Positions 24,305 to 36,519 of a stretch of 62,000 nt of DNA are shown piece by piece (position 1 is the stretch's first letter; each line of letters begins with the position of its first letter). A program made the translations under genes and the position numbers. Source of the DNA: Glandiceps talaboti (Eukaryota; Hemichordata; Enteropneusta; Spengelidae). The notes beneath the pieces were generated by a model. It was not told where the DNA came from. It searched no databases and was given only the letters and a program-made list of their open reading frames with translations. Location of the stretch: positions 3,795,001 through 3,857,000 of the forward strand of contig NC_135559.1 in NCBI RefSeq assembly GCF_964340395.1, in the 5' to 3' direction.

Positions 24305-26518
24305 CCACTACTTGTTCTAAGCACCCTTAGTCTTTACATTAAAAACATGTGAAATCAACTATCTTAAAAATTCTTATAAGTGTTACACATTTCTGGAACA
24401 GAAATGTAATAATCTAATTGAAATTCATATTTACTACTTAGAGATAATGAATCCAACAAAATAACTCATGAAAGATTGTACAGCCCTCATAATATATGAC
24501 TTTAAGTGACTTTTTTTAATGTAAGTATGACCTTTAGAAATCTTTTGAAGCTGTCTGATTATAAACTGAACAATGATGTCGTAATTCTAGGAGTACCTAT
24601 TGTATGTATGATTTCCCTAGACTTCATATTGAATAAGAAGTATTGAATGATCATAATTATTTGTAATATTTCACAGGATTTTCATTTACAGCTATCAAGA
24701 AAAGATTTTTCACCTCTTGAATGTACAACCAAAATTAGGAGAGTATTAAAGAATTTCAATTAGGCAGCACAATGTATTTTTAGCTATTGTCCCGTGAGAC
24801 ATGGAAGATTGAAACACAAACCTGCTTATTTGTTTTCACAGTGAGATAAATGTAACATTTTATGAGTATGCACACATCTGTGTCTCTATTTTGTTTGTGC
24901 AATAGGTTGCGAGACAAAATAAAATCTGTACCACCTAACTGAAACTTTATAATTTAATTTTAGTAGTTTACAAGGAGATTGCTAGTTAATGCAACATTTA
25001 TAAACATAATCTCCTGCATAATAAAGTGTGTATCAGTTGTATAGAAATCATGTTTCTAGCTTGAACTAACTCTAACTATGCAAGTCAAGACTTTCGTGAT
25101 ACAAGTGTACTTCTGGCTACTGCAGTTTGTTTGAAATTCAAAGCAGCTTCCTAACAATGTCAATGATTATATCCCTACCAAGTTTATATCAAAAATAAAG
25201 AATGGACATGTGCATCTAAAGACCTTGGGATGAGTTTCTTTCATTGAAACTCCAGAATATTGAAAGTGTTTATTCTTGGTCGATCATTCATTCCTGGTTA
25301 AGCCCAAACCATCATTTATGTACTCTTTCTTTAACAAATTAAAGTATAAGAAAAACTTTCTTATCCCTTCAAAAAGAGAAATTTATTTTATAAAGCTAGG
25401 ATCAACAATTGTTAAAGTGGTACACCAGACCCTTAGATCCATTTATTTAGCTAGAGTTACATGATTTGTAACTTATACATGTAAAGCAAACTTGTTCAGT
25501 AATTCTCCACTTATTAGCTCCACACAGTTAAATCTTTTGATTACCAATATCTATGTGTTTAAAGTTACCTTGTTAAGGTCTGTTAGTTTTAAAGCAGGAG
25601 ACACACTGACAGTTCCAAGAAAACATTAACTGGTAATTCCTTTATGAATTATTCAAGTCTCGTTTTTTGATGCAATAATGAAAATTGACTTTTAATAATG
25701 GATTGATATTCTGGATATTTGTCATGGGCATAACAGGTTTTTGTGGTATTTGTTTGTGTATGTATAAAAAGGGAAATTCACAAAAGTCACGATGAACATG
25801 TTATTGGACAATTATTTTCACATTATCTACTGACAAAGTGCTTAACAAAGCATAAAGATATATACTGCTTAGATGATTTGTGAGAGTAAAATAAAATATT
25901 TTGCTGCCCTCATGATGCTAGATGTGAACATGGGGAAATTTAGTCACAGTGTTCAGATATTTATAGATTTATTGAGTTCATCAATGTCAGTTTTCTTTTC
26001 TTTAGTTTAATAATATATGTTTGTTCTTGCTTTTTTATGTTCAAAAATATATATATAAACATAGGTACATACAGACGAACTTGACAATTAGCACAAGCTA
26101 ATTTGATGGTAAAAGCCACTGAGTCTGGCATCTCAAAATGATTGAAATCCATGGCGACAAGATGTAGCTTTGAACTATGCAAAGTCAAGATTAAGTATTA
26201 ATCACCAACTCGAGACAATAACTGGAAACCCCATGTGTTATTTGACAGAAGGATACTTGAACAGGATTATTTGACATGCAACACAGCTGTACAAAACAGG
26301 TTGAACCTGCATATGTGACCATATATAACCTCTTTGAATGGAAGGACAGGAAATAGCTCACTGGAAAGGAAGTATCTTGATGGCAGTCTTCATGTACAGC
26401 CATACCTTATGATTTACTTATTAACCCATTTTATGAAGAGGAAAGTTCCAGAATGACCTCACAGCTGAGGTTGAGGAATCAAAATATGTTCTCTTTACTG
26501 AAATCCTAGGCTTTTCCT
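24305..26518. other. No gene recognised
   Basis: I see AT-rich sequence with only short open frames. A TTTGTTTTCACAG acceptor-like site near 24840 has an open frame of only a few codons after it. Confidence 0.35.
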
Positions 26519-26521
26519 CAA

Positions 26522-26549
26522 CCCCCATCTCCCACCCCCATCCCCACCC
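26522..26549 (-). other. Potential G-quadruplex on minus strand
   Basis: The minus strand carries G runs of 3, 4, 5, 3 and 5 separated by loops of one to four bases. This satisfies the usual four-run G-quadruplex pattern, which is rare in this AT-rich window. Confidence 0.6.
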
Positions 26550-27179
26550 TCAAATTTATATAGAAATGAAATCCAATATGTCATCAACAAAGGTTCATCC
26601 TATCAACAAAGGAAACAAACTTTTACAAACTTTGTACACAGTCAAAGACAGTCCTTACACAACTTTTAAGTTTCACATTTATCTAGACTACCAGCAATAT
26701 TATACAGGGCAACATGAAAAGAACTGAACCTAACATCCTGATTGAAAAGTTTTGTCTATGAGTTATTATAATCCCCCACTGGAGTTAATACCTAATACTC
26801 TCTGGAAGGCTTATTTAATACAGTATGTAATATCGTTACACAGCTTATCATTTCATTCTACATAGATAAGATACAAATATAAAGCATTAATTAACTAGAT
26901 GTAAGATATTAAATGACTAATACCTTACAGCACATATCTAAAATCCCCTTTCAAAAGGCTTTAACAGTTGCAGCTTCCAGCTACACTTTCTTAGACTTGA
27001 TTTTAACTATCTAGAACTTACTTATTTCTTCTAAAAGTGTGACTGGTGACATAGATTACTGTATACATGTAACTGAATACTATTATTAGATTACTTCTGT
27101 ATTAAATTAGTTTCTTAAACTGCCATTATTAATACATGTATGAGATATGAATCAATTTATTTCATACAAACCATCTAAT

Positions 27180-27557
27180 TACAACTGCAGACATCAGACC
27201 ATGGACGAAAGTAACCTGTTACAAATCGGGAAAGTAAACAAATGAATTGGATTAATAACACATGACACAGCATGTTGGAACAGCAGAGACTTGTATTACA
27301 CACCAATATGGCTTGATAAGAACAGTTGTATAGCCTCTTAACATACATGTTCATGAAATGCCAGGACAACTGGAATTTGTTTGCGGTGAACTATTTTGTA
27401 AAGTGGCCATAAAATGGTTCTTATCAAATGATGGAATGTTATACAAGTCTGTGTACTTCCAACATGCTGTGCCACATGTTATTAATCCAATTCAGTTGTT
27501 TACTCTACCTGTTTGTAACAAGTTCCATTTGTCCACAGTCTGATGTCGACAGTTGTA
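27180..27557. mobile_element. Foldback element with arms of about 155 bp
   Basis: The left arm (27180-27333) and right arm (about 27400-27557) are inverted copies at roughly 75-80% by eye. Matched blocks include GAATTGGATTAATAACA, CACAGCATGTTGGAA and TGATAAGAAC. The outer ends read TACAACTG and CAGTTGTA, consistent with a TA target duplication outside CAACTG/CAGTTG. The central unpaired part is about 65 bp. There is no coding capacity; short open frames on both strands are mirror images of the same arm. Confidence 0.8.
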
Positions 27558-28399
27558 GTATGTATTATATGTTCCAAAGATTTCATAATATTCTCATCTA
27601 AAATATTACTTCTTGAACGGTATTAGTATGTACATGTAATACATCATGTAAACATATTCATTTCTTTGAATTGCCTCATAGCTTAGTTGATGATTTATTA
27701 AATTAGACTACTCAGATTTTAAAGTCTTTCTTGTGTTGGATTTAACTGACTGGTTCAGCTGGTAGTTATAAATTTACAACTGGTAATCATTGAATTGTAG
27801 AAACACTATAAAGGAATTCATCCCTGGATAGGTAATAATTTGAATGGAGGATTTCGCTGATTGATCAAGTTGATAGAATATATGTCCATGACCAGAGTGT
27901 CCTCTAATGACAGCCAAAATGTGTTGTTGTGAGTCAAAATGAGAAAAACTGGGATTACTTGTGAGTCATCACATAATAAGAGATGGGGGAATTAACACCA
28001 AATTCTGGTGCATCACTGGAAATTGTGTGTCAGTGGCATGTCGGAATGGCTTACTGGGCACACTGTCCATGAAACCATGCAGAATTTTAATAGTGTACCT
28101 TTCTTTGCTTTAATTATAAATGTGCTTATGGAATTAAGATATTGGAAGGTAAAAACAATAGATGTAGTGTACCATTTTTGAAATGTTGAGGAGACCTTTA
28201 ATAAAAATCACAAGTTGAACTTTTCACATAGTTAAAATGAACGAATGGAAAGTTGATTATATGGAAATTTGATAAATTTGTCATACTTGATGGTTTAGAT
28301 TAATTTAACGTAATGGTAGCGTAGGTGGTGAAAATATAGATAACAACTAAAACTATAACATTGGACCATTTGAAACAGAATATTAAATTATTGATGAAA

Positions 28400-29110
28400 G
28401 TCACCTAAATTATCAGCTGAAGATTGGTATATCTGAATTCAATATCTTAACATTCCCTTTTTGAACGTTTATATCAAAGTACAGTCTGAGCTGTAAAAGA
28501 TTAAATTCTTATCTTAAAGAATTGCTTTCAACATTGCGCTATCGATAAGCAGTCCATGTTTCTTAACAAATTTATTAGGAATGCATTATATCAACAAGAA
28601 CATAACCAGATAATTGATCAAACTTATCTAACCCATCAACTATAGACTGATATATCTGAATTCAATGATTTCTATTTTAAAAGGTCGCATGCTGTAGCTT
28701 TAGATGTTAAATATATTTTTACGACCTACTCTACCACTGCGGTATGTAAGAATAAGATAGAAATAAAACTGATTGATTCATCTAGACCATCAAGTATGAC
28801 AAGTTTACCTGATTCAAGAGATTCAACATTCTGTTCCAAAAGATTACTACACTGTTTTAAGTTAATTGGATTGATAAAAGTGAGACAGTATCAAATTATT
28901 AAATAACATTAGTTTTACCACATTCATTACATTCAGAAGTCTACTTTTAAATGGTATAATATGTGCCCACAGTTCTAGTTGCCATTTACATTTTACCACC
29001 TACTCTATTCCTTTATCTGATTCCGTACATTCAACATTCTGTTTCAAAAGTTTATTACACTTTTATTTCATCAGGACTGATGTAAAGTATTAAAGTCAGT
29101 ATCAGACCAC
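28400..29110. repeat. Degenerate long-period tandem repeat
   Basis: GATATATCTGAATTCAAT (near 28640) matches TATATCTGAATTCAAT near 28427. CATTCAACATTCTGTTTCAAAA near 29028 matches TTCAACATTCTGTTCCAAAA near 28818. Periods are about 210-220 bp with intervening divergence. Confidence 0.5.
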
Positions 29111-30059
29111 TTCATCAAAAAACTTTGAAATTTATCTCAGGGATGTTAAAGCAGGGTATTATTCTAGTTTAAGCTTGTTTGTTAGCTTTAGGTTTATATA
29201 GCATGATCATCCTATGAAGTCTGGTATGAAATCGCTGCCTTAACATTCTCACCACAGGATACCCCAGTTGGAAATATTCAGGGGTTACGAAGGAAGGGCA
29301 ATTATACATTGCATGCCTCCAACCTAACTATAAGCTGCATATTAATACCCTACCATTAAATGCTAAAGAACCTTACTATTATAGCCTAGCAGAAGGTCTG
29401 ATTTTCATGAAACTTAAAAAGAAATCTGCAAGAGTTGTCATGCAACCTTTTTTTGCCTGATGTAGCTCGATTCATTCTGCTGGACTCTGAAAGGAAAAGT
29501 TTCCTATAAAATAGTCTTTCAGTTCGTGCCTGTGAAAAGAATAATCTGGTCAATTAATTATCTCCACATCTGTGGAAAATTTTCTATGATAAGACTTCCT
29601 GAAGAACTGTAATTTATTCAAGATGTAGAGTGTTATTACGTCTGTCATATACAATGGCTCATTCAGGCACGCTACTCTAGCAATCTCTTGAACGAGATCT
29701 TCTTTATAAGATGACTGGCTGCATGATCGCATTCTTCAAAACTTCTTAAAGTATGCTCTACATCTAGCCTTTAGTGAAGGACTTGACCTTTTGTAAATTC
29801 TACTTTCTAAGGAAAGAAATAACAAACTACCACTCAAGCACATGTTTACCTGATTGTGATTTTTTTTTTACTTGAAGATTTTACACTCGACGTTCCACTG
29901 TCATAAAGAAATTTAATGCATTCAGAATAGCTCTAGATAATTTAGATGCTTATTACATAAATTGTGAGCACATATGTAGCCACTGACATGTGACAAAACA
30001 GTCAACTGTAACAGAAGACAGAAGTCAATGTATGTTGACAGAGAGTATATGATATAGCT

Positions 30060-31320
30060 ACATTGTGTATATTCTTTGTTAACCCCAAAAGGGGGTGCTA
30101 TTACAATGGGCTCCATCCATCCATCCATCCATCCATAGTCTACGTCATTTCTAAGACATGCAATATCCGCTTTCTTTCAAACCTGGCACAAAGGTGGCAT
30201 ATCATGTGGGAAATATGCACGTCAATTTATTTTTTGATATATGCAAATTTGACTGCATGGTTGCCATATTTGTAGTTAAAAGTCATTATTTACTGCATTA
30301 CTCAAAAATTGTACTATATAGAGATTCCATTAAAGTGTCTACTCTATATTATCAGATGTGAGCTATCTTTGGAGACCTCAACCTTTCACCTTGACTGTCA
30401 GAGACAATTCCTGCTTATCACAGACACATTGTAGTGTTTACATATAGTCAATTTCTTTTAAATCATGTTTACAAGTAATATTGAAGAAAGGAACTTAACA
30501 TAGGTGTTGTTTTTGGTGCTCATGTAGTTTTTACTGAACAGCCATATTTCTAGTAAACAATCACTATATGTAATACTGCATAACTGAACAACTTCAATCA
30601 TAGACTCTATTCATAGACCATCAAAATTAAGCTATTACTTACATATAGACACTTTGTAGCAATTATGTGTGGCTAATGTCTTTTAGATCATGTCTATAGA
30701 TAATGCAGAGCCAGATAAACATACACATGCATTATTTTGGTGCTCATATCAGTTTTTATTCAATGGCAGCCATATTTCTAGTGAACAATCGCTACATGTA
30801 ATACTGCATAACTGAACAACTTCAATCATATACTCTATTCATAGATCATCAAAATTAAGCTATTACTTACGTATTGCAGACACTTTGTAGCAATTATGTG
30901 TCGCTAATGTCTTTTAGATCATGTCTATAGATAATGCAGAGCCAGATAAACATACACATGCATTATTTTGGTGCTCATATCAGTTTTTATTCAATGGCAG
31001 CCATATTTGTAGTGAACAATCATGATTTACCAATTAACACAAAAACATTTATAAATGGAGACTACATTAACGTGTCTACCCCTATGTTGTCAGGTTTAAA
31101 GTTTCTTTTTAGACACTGACCTTTGACCTAGACCTGGATCTTCAGGTTGAATTACTGAAATTTATCAATTCCCTGCATTATCACAGACACCTTTGAGGTA
31201 TTTATTTGTTTCCACGAATTTCTTTTAAATCAAGTCTCCATTCAGTCACATTTGAAGGGGTATATGTCTTCTATGAAGACTTGTTTTCATCTTTCAACAA
31301 CTTGAAGAAAAGAAACATAA
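30060..31320 (+). repeat. Composite repeat block with 231-bp tandem copies
   Basis: It begins with GGGGGTGCTATTACAATGGG, then a (CATC)n run. From about 30505 a unit of about 225-231 bp is repeated (30505-30735, 30736-30966, then a partial third). Successive units share TTTTGGTGCTCAT, CAGCCATATTT and TAATGCAGAGCCAGATAAAC. The outer parts (30230-30460 and 30985-31215) are themselves diverged copies of one another. It ends near a GTCTTCTATGAAGACTTG palindrome also seen at 8.8 kb. Short frames here are not genes. Confidence 0.7.
30112..30137. repeat. (CATC)n microsatellite
   Basis: About six perfect units inside the dispersed repeat. Confidence 0.95.
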
Positions 31321-31415
31321 CCTAAACTGAAACCTTATTAGTCAATTTGTTACAACTGATATGACAAAACAGTCTACTGAAACATGAGACAGTTAGTCAA
31401 GTACATTGGCATCCA

Positions 31416-31568
31416 CTATATTGTGTATGCACGAGATGTAGTTTCATAGTTATTGCACATTGACGATGAGATGGATGTGAATACCATCTTCACTTCTGAC
31501 ATTATCTTGGCAGCCTCTCTTACTGCTGCATGTCTCTTATCACGTCTACTTTTAGGGCCATTTGTAAG
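31416..31568 (-). pseudogene. Protein-like fragment of unknown origin
   Basis: On the minus strand the frame between TAA (just above 31568) and TAG 31416-31418 encodes a charged, helix-like stretch: SRRDKRHAAVREAAKIMSEV, then KMVFTSISSS. An overlapping frame just upstream reads SIDRLTDINLQMALKVDVIR before stopping, as if a frameshift split one ancestral frame. Composition is less AT-biased than the surroundings. I do not recognise the family. A decayed transposon ORF or an old gene fragment are both possible. Confidence 0.3.
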
Positions 31569-31569
31569 T

Positions 31570-32910
31570 TAATGTCTGTTAATCTGTCAATGCTTTGTCA
31601 GTTGATCCCAATCGGAATGATGAATAAACCATTTTTTGATTGCTTTCTCACATCTGAAAGTGAAATTAACAAAAGTGTCATATATACTTTTAATCTTATA
31701 ATATTAAGTAGACTGCTATGCTGTAATATTTATACTCATTAATAACAATTACAGCAAATGGCAATTTGTGAAAACCTGAACTTTACAAAGAAGCCTATAA
31801 GGTCACACATACATGTAATAGCTCCTGTCTATAAATATATAGGCCCTCTAATGTGTTTTGAACCATTTTCTGTACGAGGTATTATTCCCAGGAGTCTTTG
31901 CTGTTAAGTTTTACCATAAAAGGGAACCATGTTGGTTTTAGTATTCAATGTGTTCTGCACTCATTTTCCTGACATTTCAAAGATCAAGAACTTCGTATCT
32001 TTGAGTTATTTACCTTGTCAAACTGCTAATTTTAGCATCCTTTGTTTGCAAGTTTATGTTTATCTCTCTGTTCATATATAATTATTCATCAACTATCACA
32101 CATGATCAGTGACATTGGTTCCCATGACAACATGTACACATGATCACAAATTGAGTTCATGAAGACCACAATAATAACAATATACAAAAACACAGTATAC
32201 GAATAACTGTTACAGCAATCATGTATGGCAATCTAGAATAATATTCAGTACTTCACAAACCTTTCACATATTATAGAACATTGACTACATTAATAACACT
32301 TAAAAGGGCAGAATTGTCAAAAGTGAAATGCCTACAATTAATTTATCAAAACACTAATGGAATGTTAAACAATTTTGATTAAAGTTAATGTGCCCCAATC
32401 AGTAAAGCCAATTTGCCTGAATATCGATATTATTCAAGTAACTCAAAATGTTGTCAATTTTGTCCACCATTTCAAAATTGGAAATCAACAATCTTTTGAG
32501 CTTTATTTCTCATTGTGTTTTAACAGTGTATTCAGTGACCATTTTAACTCGAAAATGTTTATGGTACAGGCAGGGATATGACTCATGAATTTTCCTGCAA
32601 ATGGGTTTAAGTTATAATATTAAACCCAAGTAACAACAAAATTTTGAAGTTTACTGGTTATCTGATATACATGTACATGTTTTAAGGATAAACTTGTTTT
32701 TGTTTACTGGCAAACATGATGTGTTACATCCCAATCACCAAGAGTGATTTTACCCACAATGTTAAATTAGACTCTGATAATGTCAAAGTCTAGTTGGGGT
32801 AACAGAAATCAGAAATCGTGTAAATTTCTGCTCAGAAACAACATTTCGTTTGACTATCCTCGATTAGATATAAGATATAGTTACTGGCTAAATTTTCTTA
32901 GTACGCGTGC
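31570..32910. other. No gene recognised
   Basis: AT-rich sequence with short chance frames only and no clear repeats. Confidence 0.35.
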
Positions 32911-32913
32911 GAG

Positions 32914-32975
32914 CGTGTATGTATGTGTGTGTGTGTGTGCAAGTGCGTGTGTGTATGTGTGTGCATGTGTGTGTG
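32914..32975. repeat. Interrupted (TG)n microsatellite
   Basis: A TG-rich run with TA and CG interruptions. Confidence 0.95.
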
Positions 32976-33204
32976 TTGCTCTGCTTTAAGACTTTTATTT
33001 CTGACATACACACTACATTTAGCCATAAATATTTATTTGTAATTTATTGTCAAATACATATTAGACTGTTTGCAGTCAAAAGCTCTGGTTATCAAAAGTA
33101 TGTTGTATATATTGGTTAAAGGTTTTGTACAAATATTAGACAATTTTCTTTTATAAAAATCATAAAAAAAGCACAAATTGCTATTAAGATTTTTAAATAG
33201 CTCT

Positions 33205-33590
33205 TTGTGATTTCTTGTTTATACACTGAACAAAGTTTAGCTTTCCCACTTTGTGCTCAAAGCACTTTACAATTAATACCCCTGGCATGGATCCATATCG
33301 GCACAACAGTCCTTTTTACTTCCTCAACTCCCTGGGGAGCATACAATCCATTGCAGCCTATATTGCAAGTGCATAGGATTAAAGCATTCACATTGCAACC
33401 TCTATCCTACCAGGTCCCCAATTATACAGCTGGGTTGCCTGAGGCACCGTCATGGTTCAAATCTTGCCCAAGGACTTTATATCCACTCAGAAACAAATGG
33501 CAGTGATGGGGCTCGAATCTGCAACCTGCAGATTTCCGGCCAGCCACTCTAACCATTCGTCCATCATGATTCCACTGATGCCCTCTAAAG
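33205..33590 (-). mobile_element. tRNA-derived SINE
   Basis: On the minus strand, from about 33575, the sequence carries an A-box-like GGTTAGAGTGGCTGG and a B-box-like AGATTCGAGCCCC with tRNA-like spacing. This marks an RNA polymerase III promoter head. A body of about 290 bp follows, including CCCCAGGGAGTTGAGGAAGT and GTGCCGATATGGATCCATGC, and ends with AAAGTGCTTTGAGCAC. This head-plus-body arrangement is that of a SINE, and I recall close relatives of this body as repeats in other marine invertebrates. The 99-codon frame on the opposite strand is incidental. Confidence 0.8.
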
Positions 33591-33984
33591 GTATAGTTGT
33601 GTAATTAATAAAGTTCAGTTATCATGACTGCAAGTCCACTATACAGTAATACTAACAACTGATGTTTTGTATAATGAAAGTCTAATAGTGTTACTGGCGG
33701 CAACAGCAAGCACAGCCAGGTCATATACCATGAGTTTGAAGTGATAACAACAAATTTACATTCAGGTTATGTTGCACAAAGTATCCACCACCCGTAATAA
33801 TGTTTTGATAAGATCGTCAATGCTTCAGGTACATGCTATATCATTGGGCGGTACAACCTTTATGTAAAGAAAAAGATCCCATTTCATTCTCATCTCTCAT
33901 GTCTCAAAAATAGACTTCATTTGTTGGTAAAATCTCCACGTACAATGCAACCTAAGGCCAAGCCAAAGAAACTTTCTGTTTCTC

Positions 33985-34385
33985 ATCTTAAGGGTGAGTG
34001 GAAATGTCGAAAATGGAGAACCATTTTTGCTGTTTAATAAGTAAATAAATCTCCTTATACCATGCATGAGCCATTTAGAACAAAATATATGGAATATTTA
34101 CTCTGGTCGTTCTACGTCACGACGTGCATCTATGTCACGACAACACGTGTCTACATCACTGGTTCTGCTGTGTTCAAAATATGAGTCAAAACGTTCAAAA
34201 TTGTCATTACTTTCCCTGACTTTTCTTTGATATTACTGGCACTGGTATAATTATGTTATTCTTCAATATTTTCTTCATTCAGCCAGAAAATACTCAAGAC
34301 CTAAGGGTTTTCACTACAAGTCTCTAGGCCCCTTAGGTCACCTTGACTCGTAGAAAGAAAATATTTTGGCCAAATTTATTAAATC
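33985..34385 (-). mobile_element. Palindromic foldback repeat family, copy 2
   Basis: Inverted relative to the 3.7-kb copy, it keeps the palindrome (about 34267-34365, with TTCAGCCAGAAAATACT, GACCTAAGG and CCTTAGGTCA) and the body with GACTCATATTTTGAACACAG on the minus strand. CACGACG-type CpG motifs are better preserved here than in copy 3. Confidence 0.75.
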
Positions 34386-34884
34386 AGTTTTATCAAAGAT
34401 AAGTGTGAGGGGTGATATAGATATTTATTTGCTTGTTAATGTTATACTATATTTGAACAAAGTGTGCTGATAGGGCAATTTATTGACAGAACAAGCATGA
34501 GATTAAAACATTAAATTGAGATCTGACTGCAAGGATATATGATAGCAAATATCACACTACTAGCACATAACAGTATAACAAGGTTTGAAATGTCACAATT
34601 GCTTCCAATTTACCATTCCAAAGTAATTACAATACACTATCTAATTAATTCTTGGAACCATGAACAATTATTTCCAACAGTATCACGTATTATAAGTATA
34701 TTCATCATGTCGATAAAACACAGTATAAATAGTAATGCCTTAAAAGCCAGTAAACGGATAGTTTTGACAAAGCCCGTCAACCTGTACAGGTGAAACTCAT
34801 TACAACCTAGATTGTGATACTAGAACTATTTATTACTATAGTATCACATATTTTTTCCACAACCAAACCTTGTCTCGGTGTCAC

Positions 34885-35030
34885 TGCTGGTTTTTCCCGG
34901 ACATTCTTGCCTGGATTTTACCTGTTTGTTGTTACCCGGATAGTTGCCATGTGTTGGTATGTGCTTTATCCATGATTTAATTTCTGTTTTTCCTGGAATC
35001 AAATTCTTCTTTTTCCTGGATTGCAGTCAT
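34885..35030. repeat. Imperfect short repeats of a TTTTCCTGGA motif
   Basis: TTTTCCCGGA, GCCTGGATTTTACC, ACCCGGATA, TTTTTCCTGGAATC and TTTTTCCTGGATTG recur at irregular spacing. The motif is directly repeated. No known site type is claimed. Confidence 0.4.
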
Positions 35031-35114
35031 AGGGAGAAACATATAACCATGCACTGTATCATTATTCTACTATAACATGAATACCAGTATATACAATACA
35101 GTATTAAGACATAC

Positions 35115-35207
35115 CTTTCCGTATCCCCATTCCACAGACACAATAGCTCCAGTTAGGTTGTTCCTCCATGGAATAGCGCCATCAGGAAGAATCCTGTCAC
35201 ACAGTGG
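35115..35207 (-). CDS. Internal exon of an unidentified protein-coding gene
   Basis: Minus strand. The acceptor TTTTGTTCCCAG ends at 35208 and the donor GTATGTC starts at 35114. The 93-bp exon is exactly 31 codons, phase 0 at both ends, and open in the frame PLCDRILPDGAIPWRNNLTG then AIVSVEWGYGK. Base composition is clearly richer in G+C than the flanks and the peptide is rich in W, G and P, which is unlike chance AT-rich translation. I do not recognise the family and assign no function. The only other strong gene signature on this strand is the MAAKREL start at 47.6 kb, whose donor is also phase 0. Joining them gives a plausible N-terminus, but the link is inference. An exon by itself cannot exclude a pseudogene. 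Confidence 0.5.
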
Positions 35208-35423
35208 CTGGGAACAAAAAGAAGAGAACAAAATATTTAATTTCTTTGGCAGATACAAATACTAGTATCTGAAGATATATATATAAAATATCATTCCTTT
35301 ATGGGTAAAAATTATAGTTTTCTGCAATGTATTTATTTTAATAAACCAAAGCATTTCCTAGTCTAATTGTGAGTTACTGATACACGTTTTGATTTTTTTA
35401 ATTTATCATTTGAACAAAAAAAT

Positions 35424-35955
35424 GCAATAAAACAAAGCAAAGCAAAGTACAAGAGAATATAATTAATACAGAAAGGTAAAATATAACTAAAGCAAGGCAA
35501 TGCAGAGCAAAACAAAACAAAACAGCAATGCAGAGCAAAACAAAACAAAGCAATGCCAAGCAAAACAAAACAAAACAAAACAAAGCAGAGCAAAACAAAA
35601 CAAAGCTATGGAGAGCAAAACAAAACAGCAATGCAGAGCAAAACTAAACAAAGCAAAACAAAACAAAACAAAGCAATGCAAAGCAAAACAACACAAAGCT
35701 ATGCAGAACAAAACAAAACAAAGAGATGCAGAACAAAACAAAACAAAACAAAACAAAACAAAACAAAAAGCAATGCAAAGCAAAACAACACAAAGCAATA
35801 CAGAGCAGAGCAGAGCAAAACAAAAAACAAAACAAAGCAATGCAAAGCAAAACAACACAAAGCAATGCAGAACAAAACAAAACAAAGCAAAACAAAACAA
35901 AGCAATGCAGAGCAAAACAAATTACATGGCAAAGAAAAGCAAAGTAAAGCAAAGG
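35424..35955. repeat. Pentanucleotide satellite (AAAAC/AAAGC/AATGC/AGAGC)n
   Basis: The plus strand is a chain of 5-mers, most ending in C: AAAAC, AAAGC, AATGC, AGAGC and AACAC in mixed order, with almost no T. Because 5 and 3 share no factor and stops need T on this strand, several frames stay open for 70-160 codons on both strands. These are artefacts of composition and not genes. Confidence 0.9.
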
Positions 35956-36519
35956 AAAACTTGTGATTTCTTGTTTGATATTTGAGTGTAAGTTGTTTGA
36001 ACATTGACATTTTCAGAACGAATGCCTATAAAATGTGCGCTTCCTTATCAGTGAATTATCACGTACAGACTTTAGTAGCCTTTTCAAATGTATTGAATAC
36101 ATTTATAGTCTGTCATAATCTATAAAGATATGATCAATGCTCCCATCTTATATTATAGATTATCATTTCCTGGATCTTACTTTGTTTGAGTCCTACACTG
36201 TCTTATTCAATACAACTCAATGCAGTGAAGTAGCATCGCAACAAAAATCAATTACATAAAGTGCAAATACTATCAAAAGCACTTCAAGCTATTTCTCAGA
36301 TGGGGTCACACATTTGATACCTTTAAGTGGTAAGAAAGAGCCACTGTCATCTAGTAGAAACAAGAGTAAAGTACTGGATATGATATTTGGAACTGGTGGA
36401 GTGATATCTGTTTGATCAATACACTTATTGATTGTTACATTAAACTTTGAACAGTAATATGCAGGAAATTATAACTGAATTGAGAGCTGAACGATTCGAT
36501 ATTTGAGATAAAGGGTAGA

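Noticed and set aside
27175-27543. Two 61-64 codon frames on opposite strands with similar peptides
   Set aside because: They are mirror images produced by the two arms of the foldback element.
29435-29520. Acceptor-like TTATTCTTTTCACAG on the minus strand with an open frame after it
   Set aside because: No donor and only about 45 codons to a stop; no support from neighbours.
29550-29732. 60-codon minus-strand frame with helix-like peptide
   Set aside because: Composition is attractive, but there is no pyrimidine tract or acceptor ahead and no donor; stops lie directly upstream.
33207-33506. 99-codon plus-strand frame
   Set aside because: Antisense to the body of the tRNA-derived SINE; no independent gene signal.
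35363-36010. Several long open frames on both strands (70-161 codons)
   Set aside because: They come from the pentanucleotide satellite with almost no T on one strand; the peptides are monotonous NKTKQ or LFCFAL runs.
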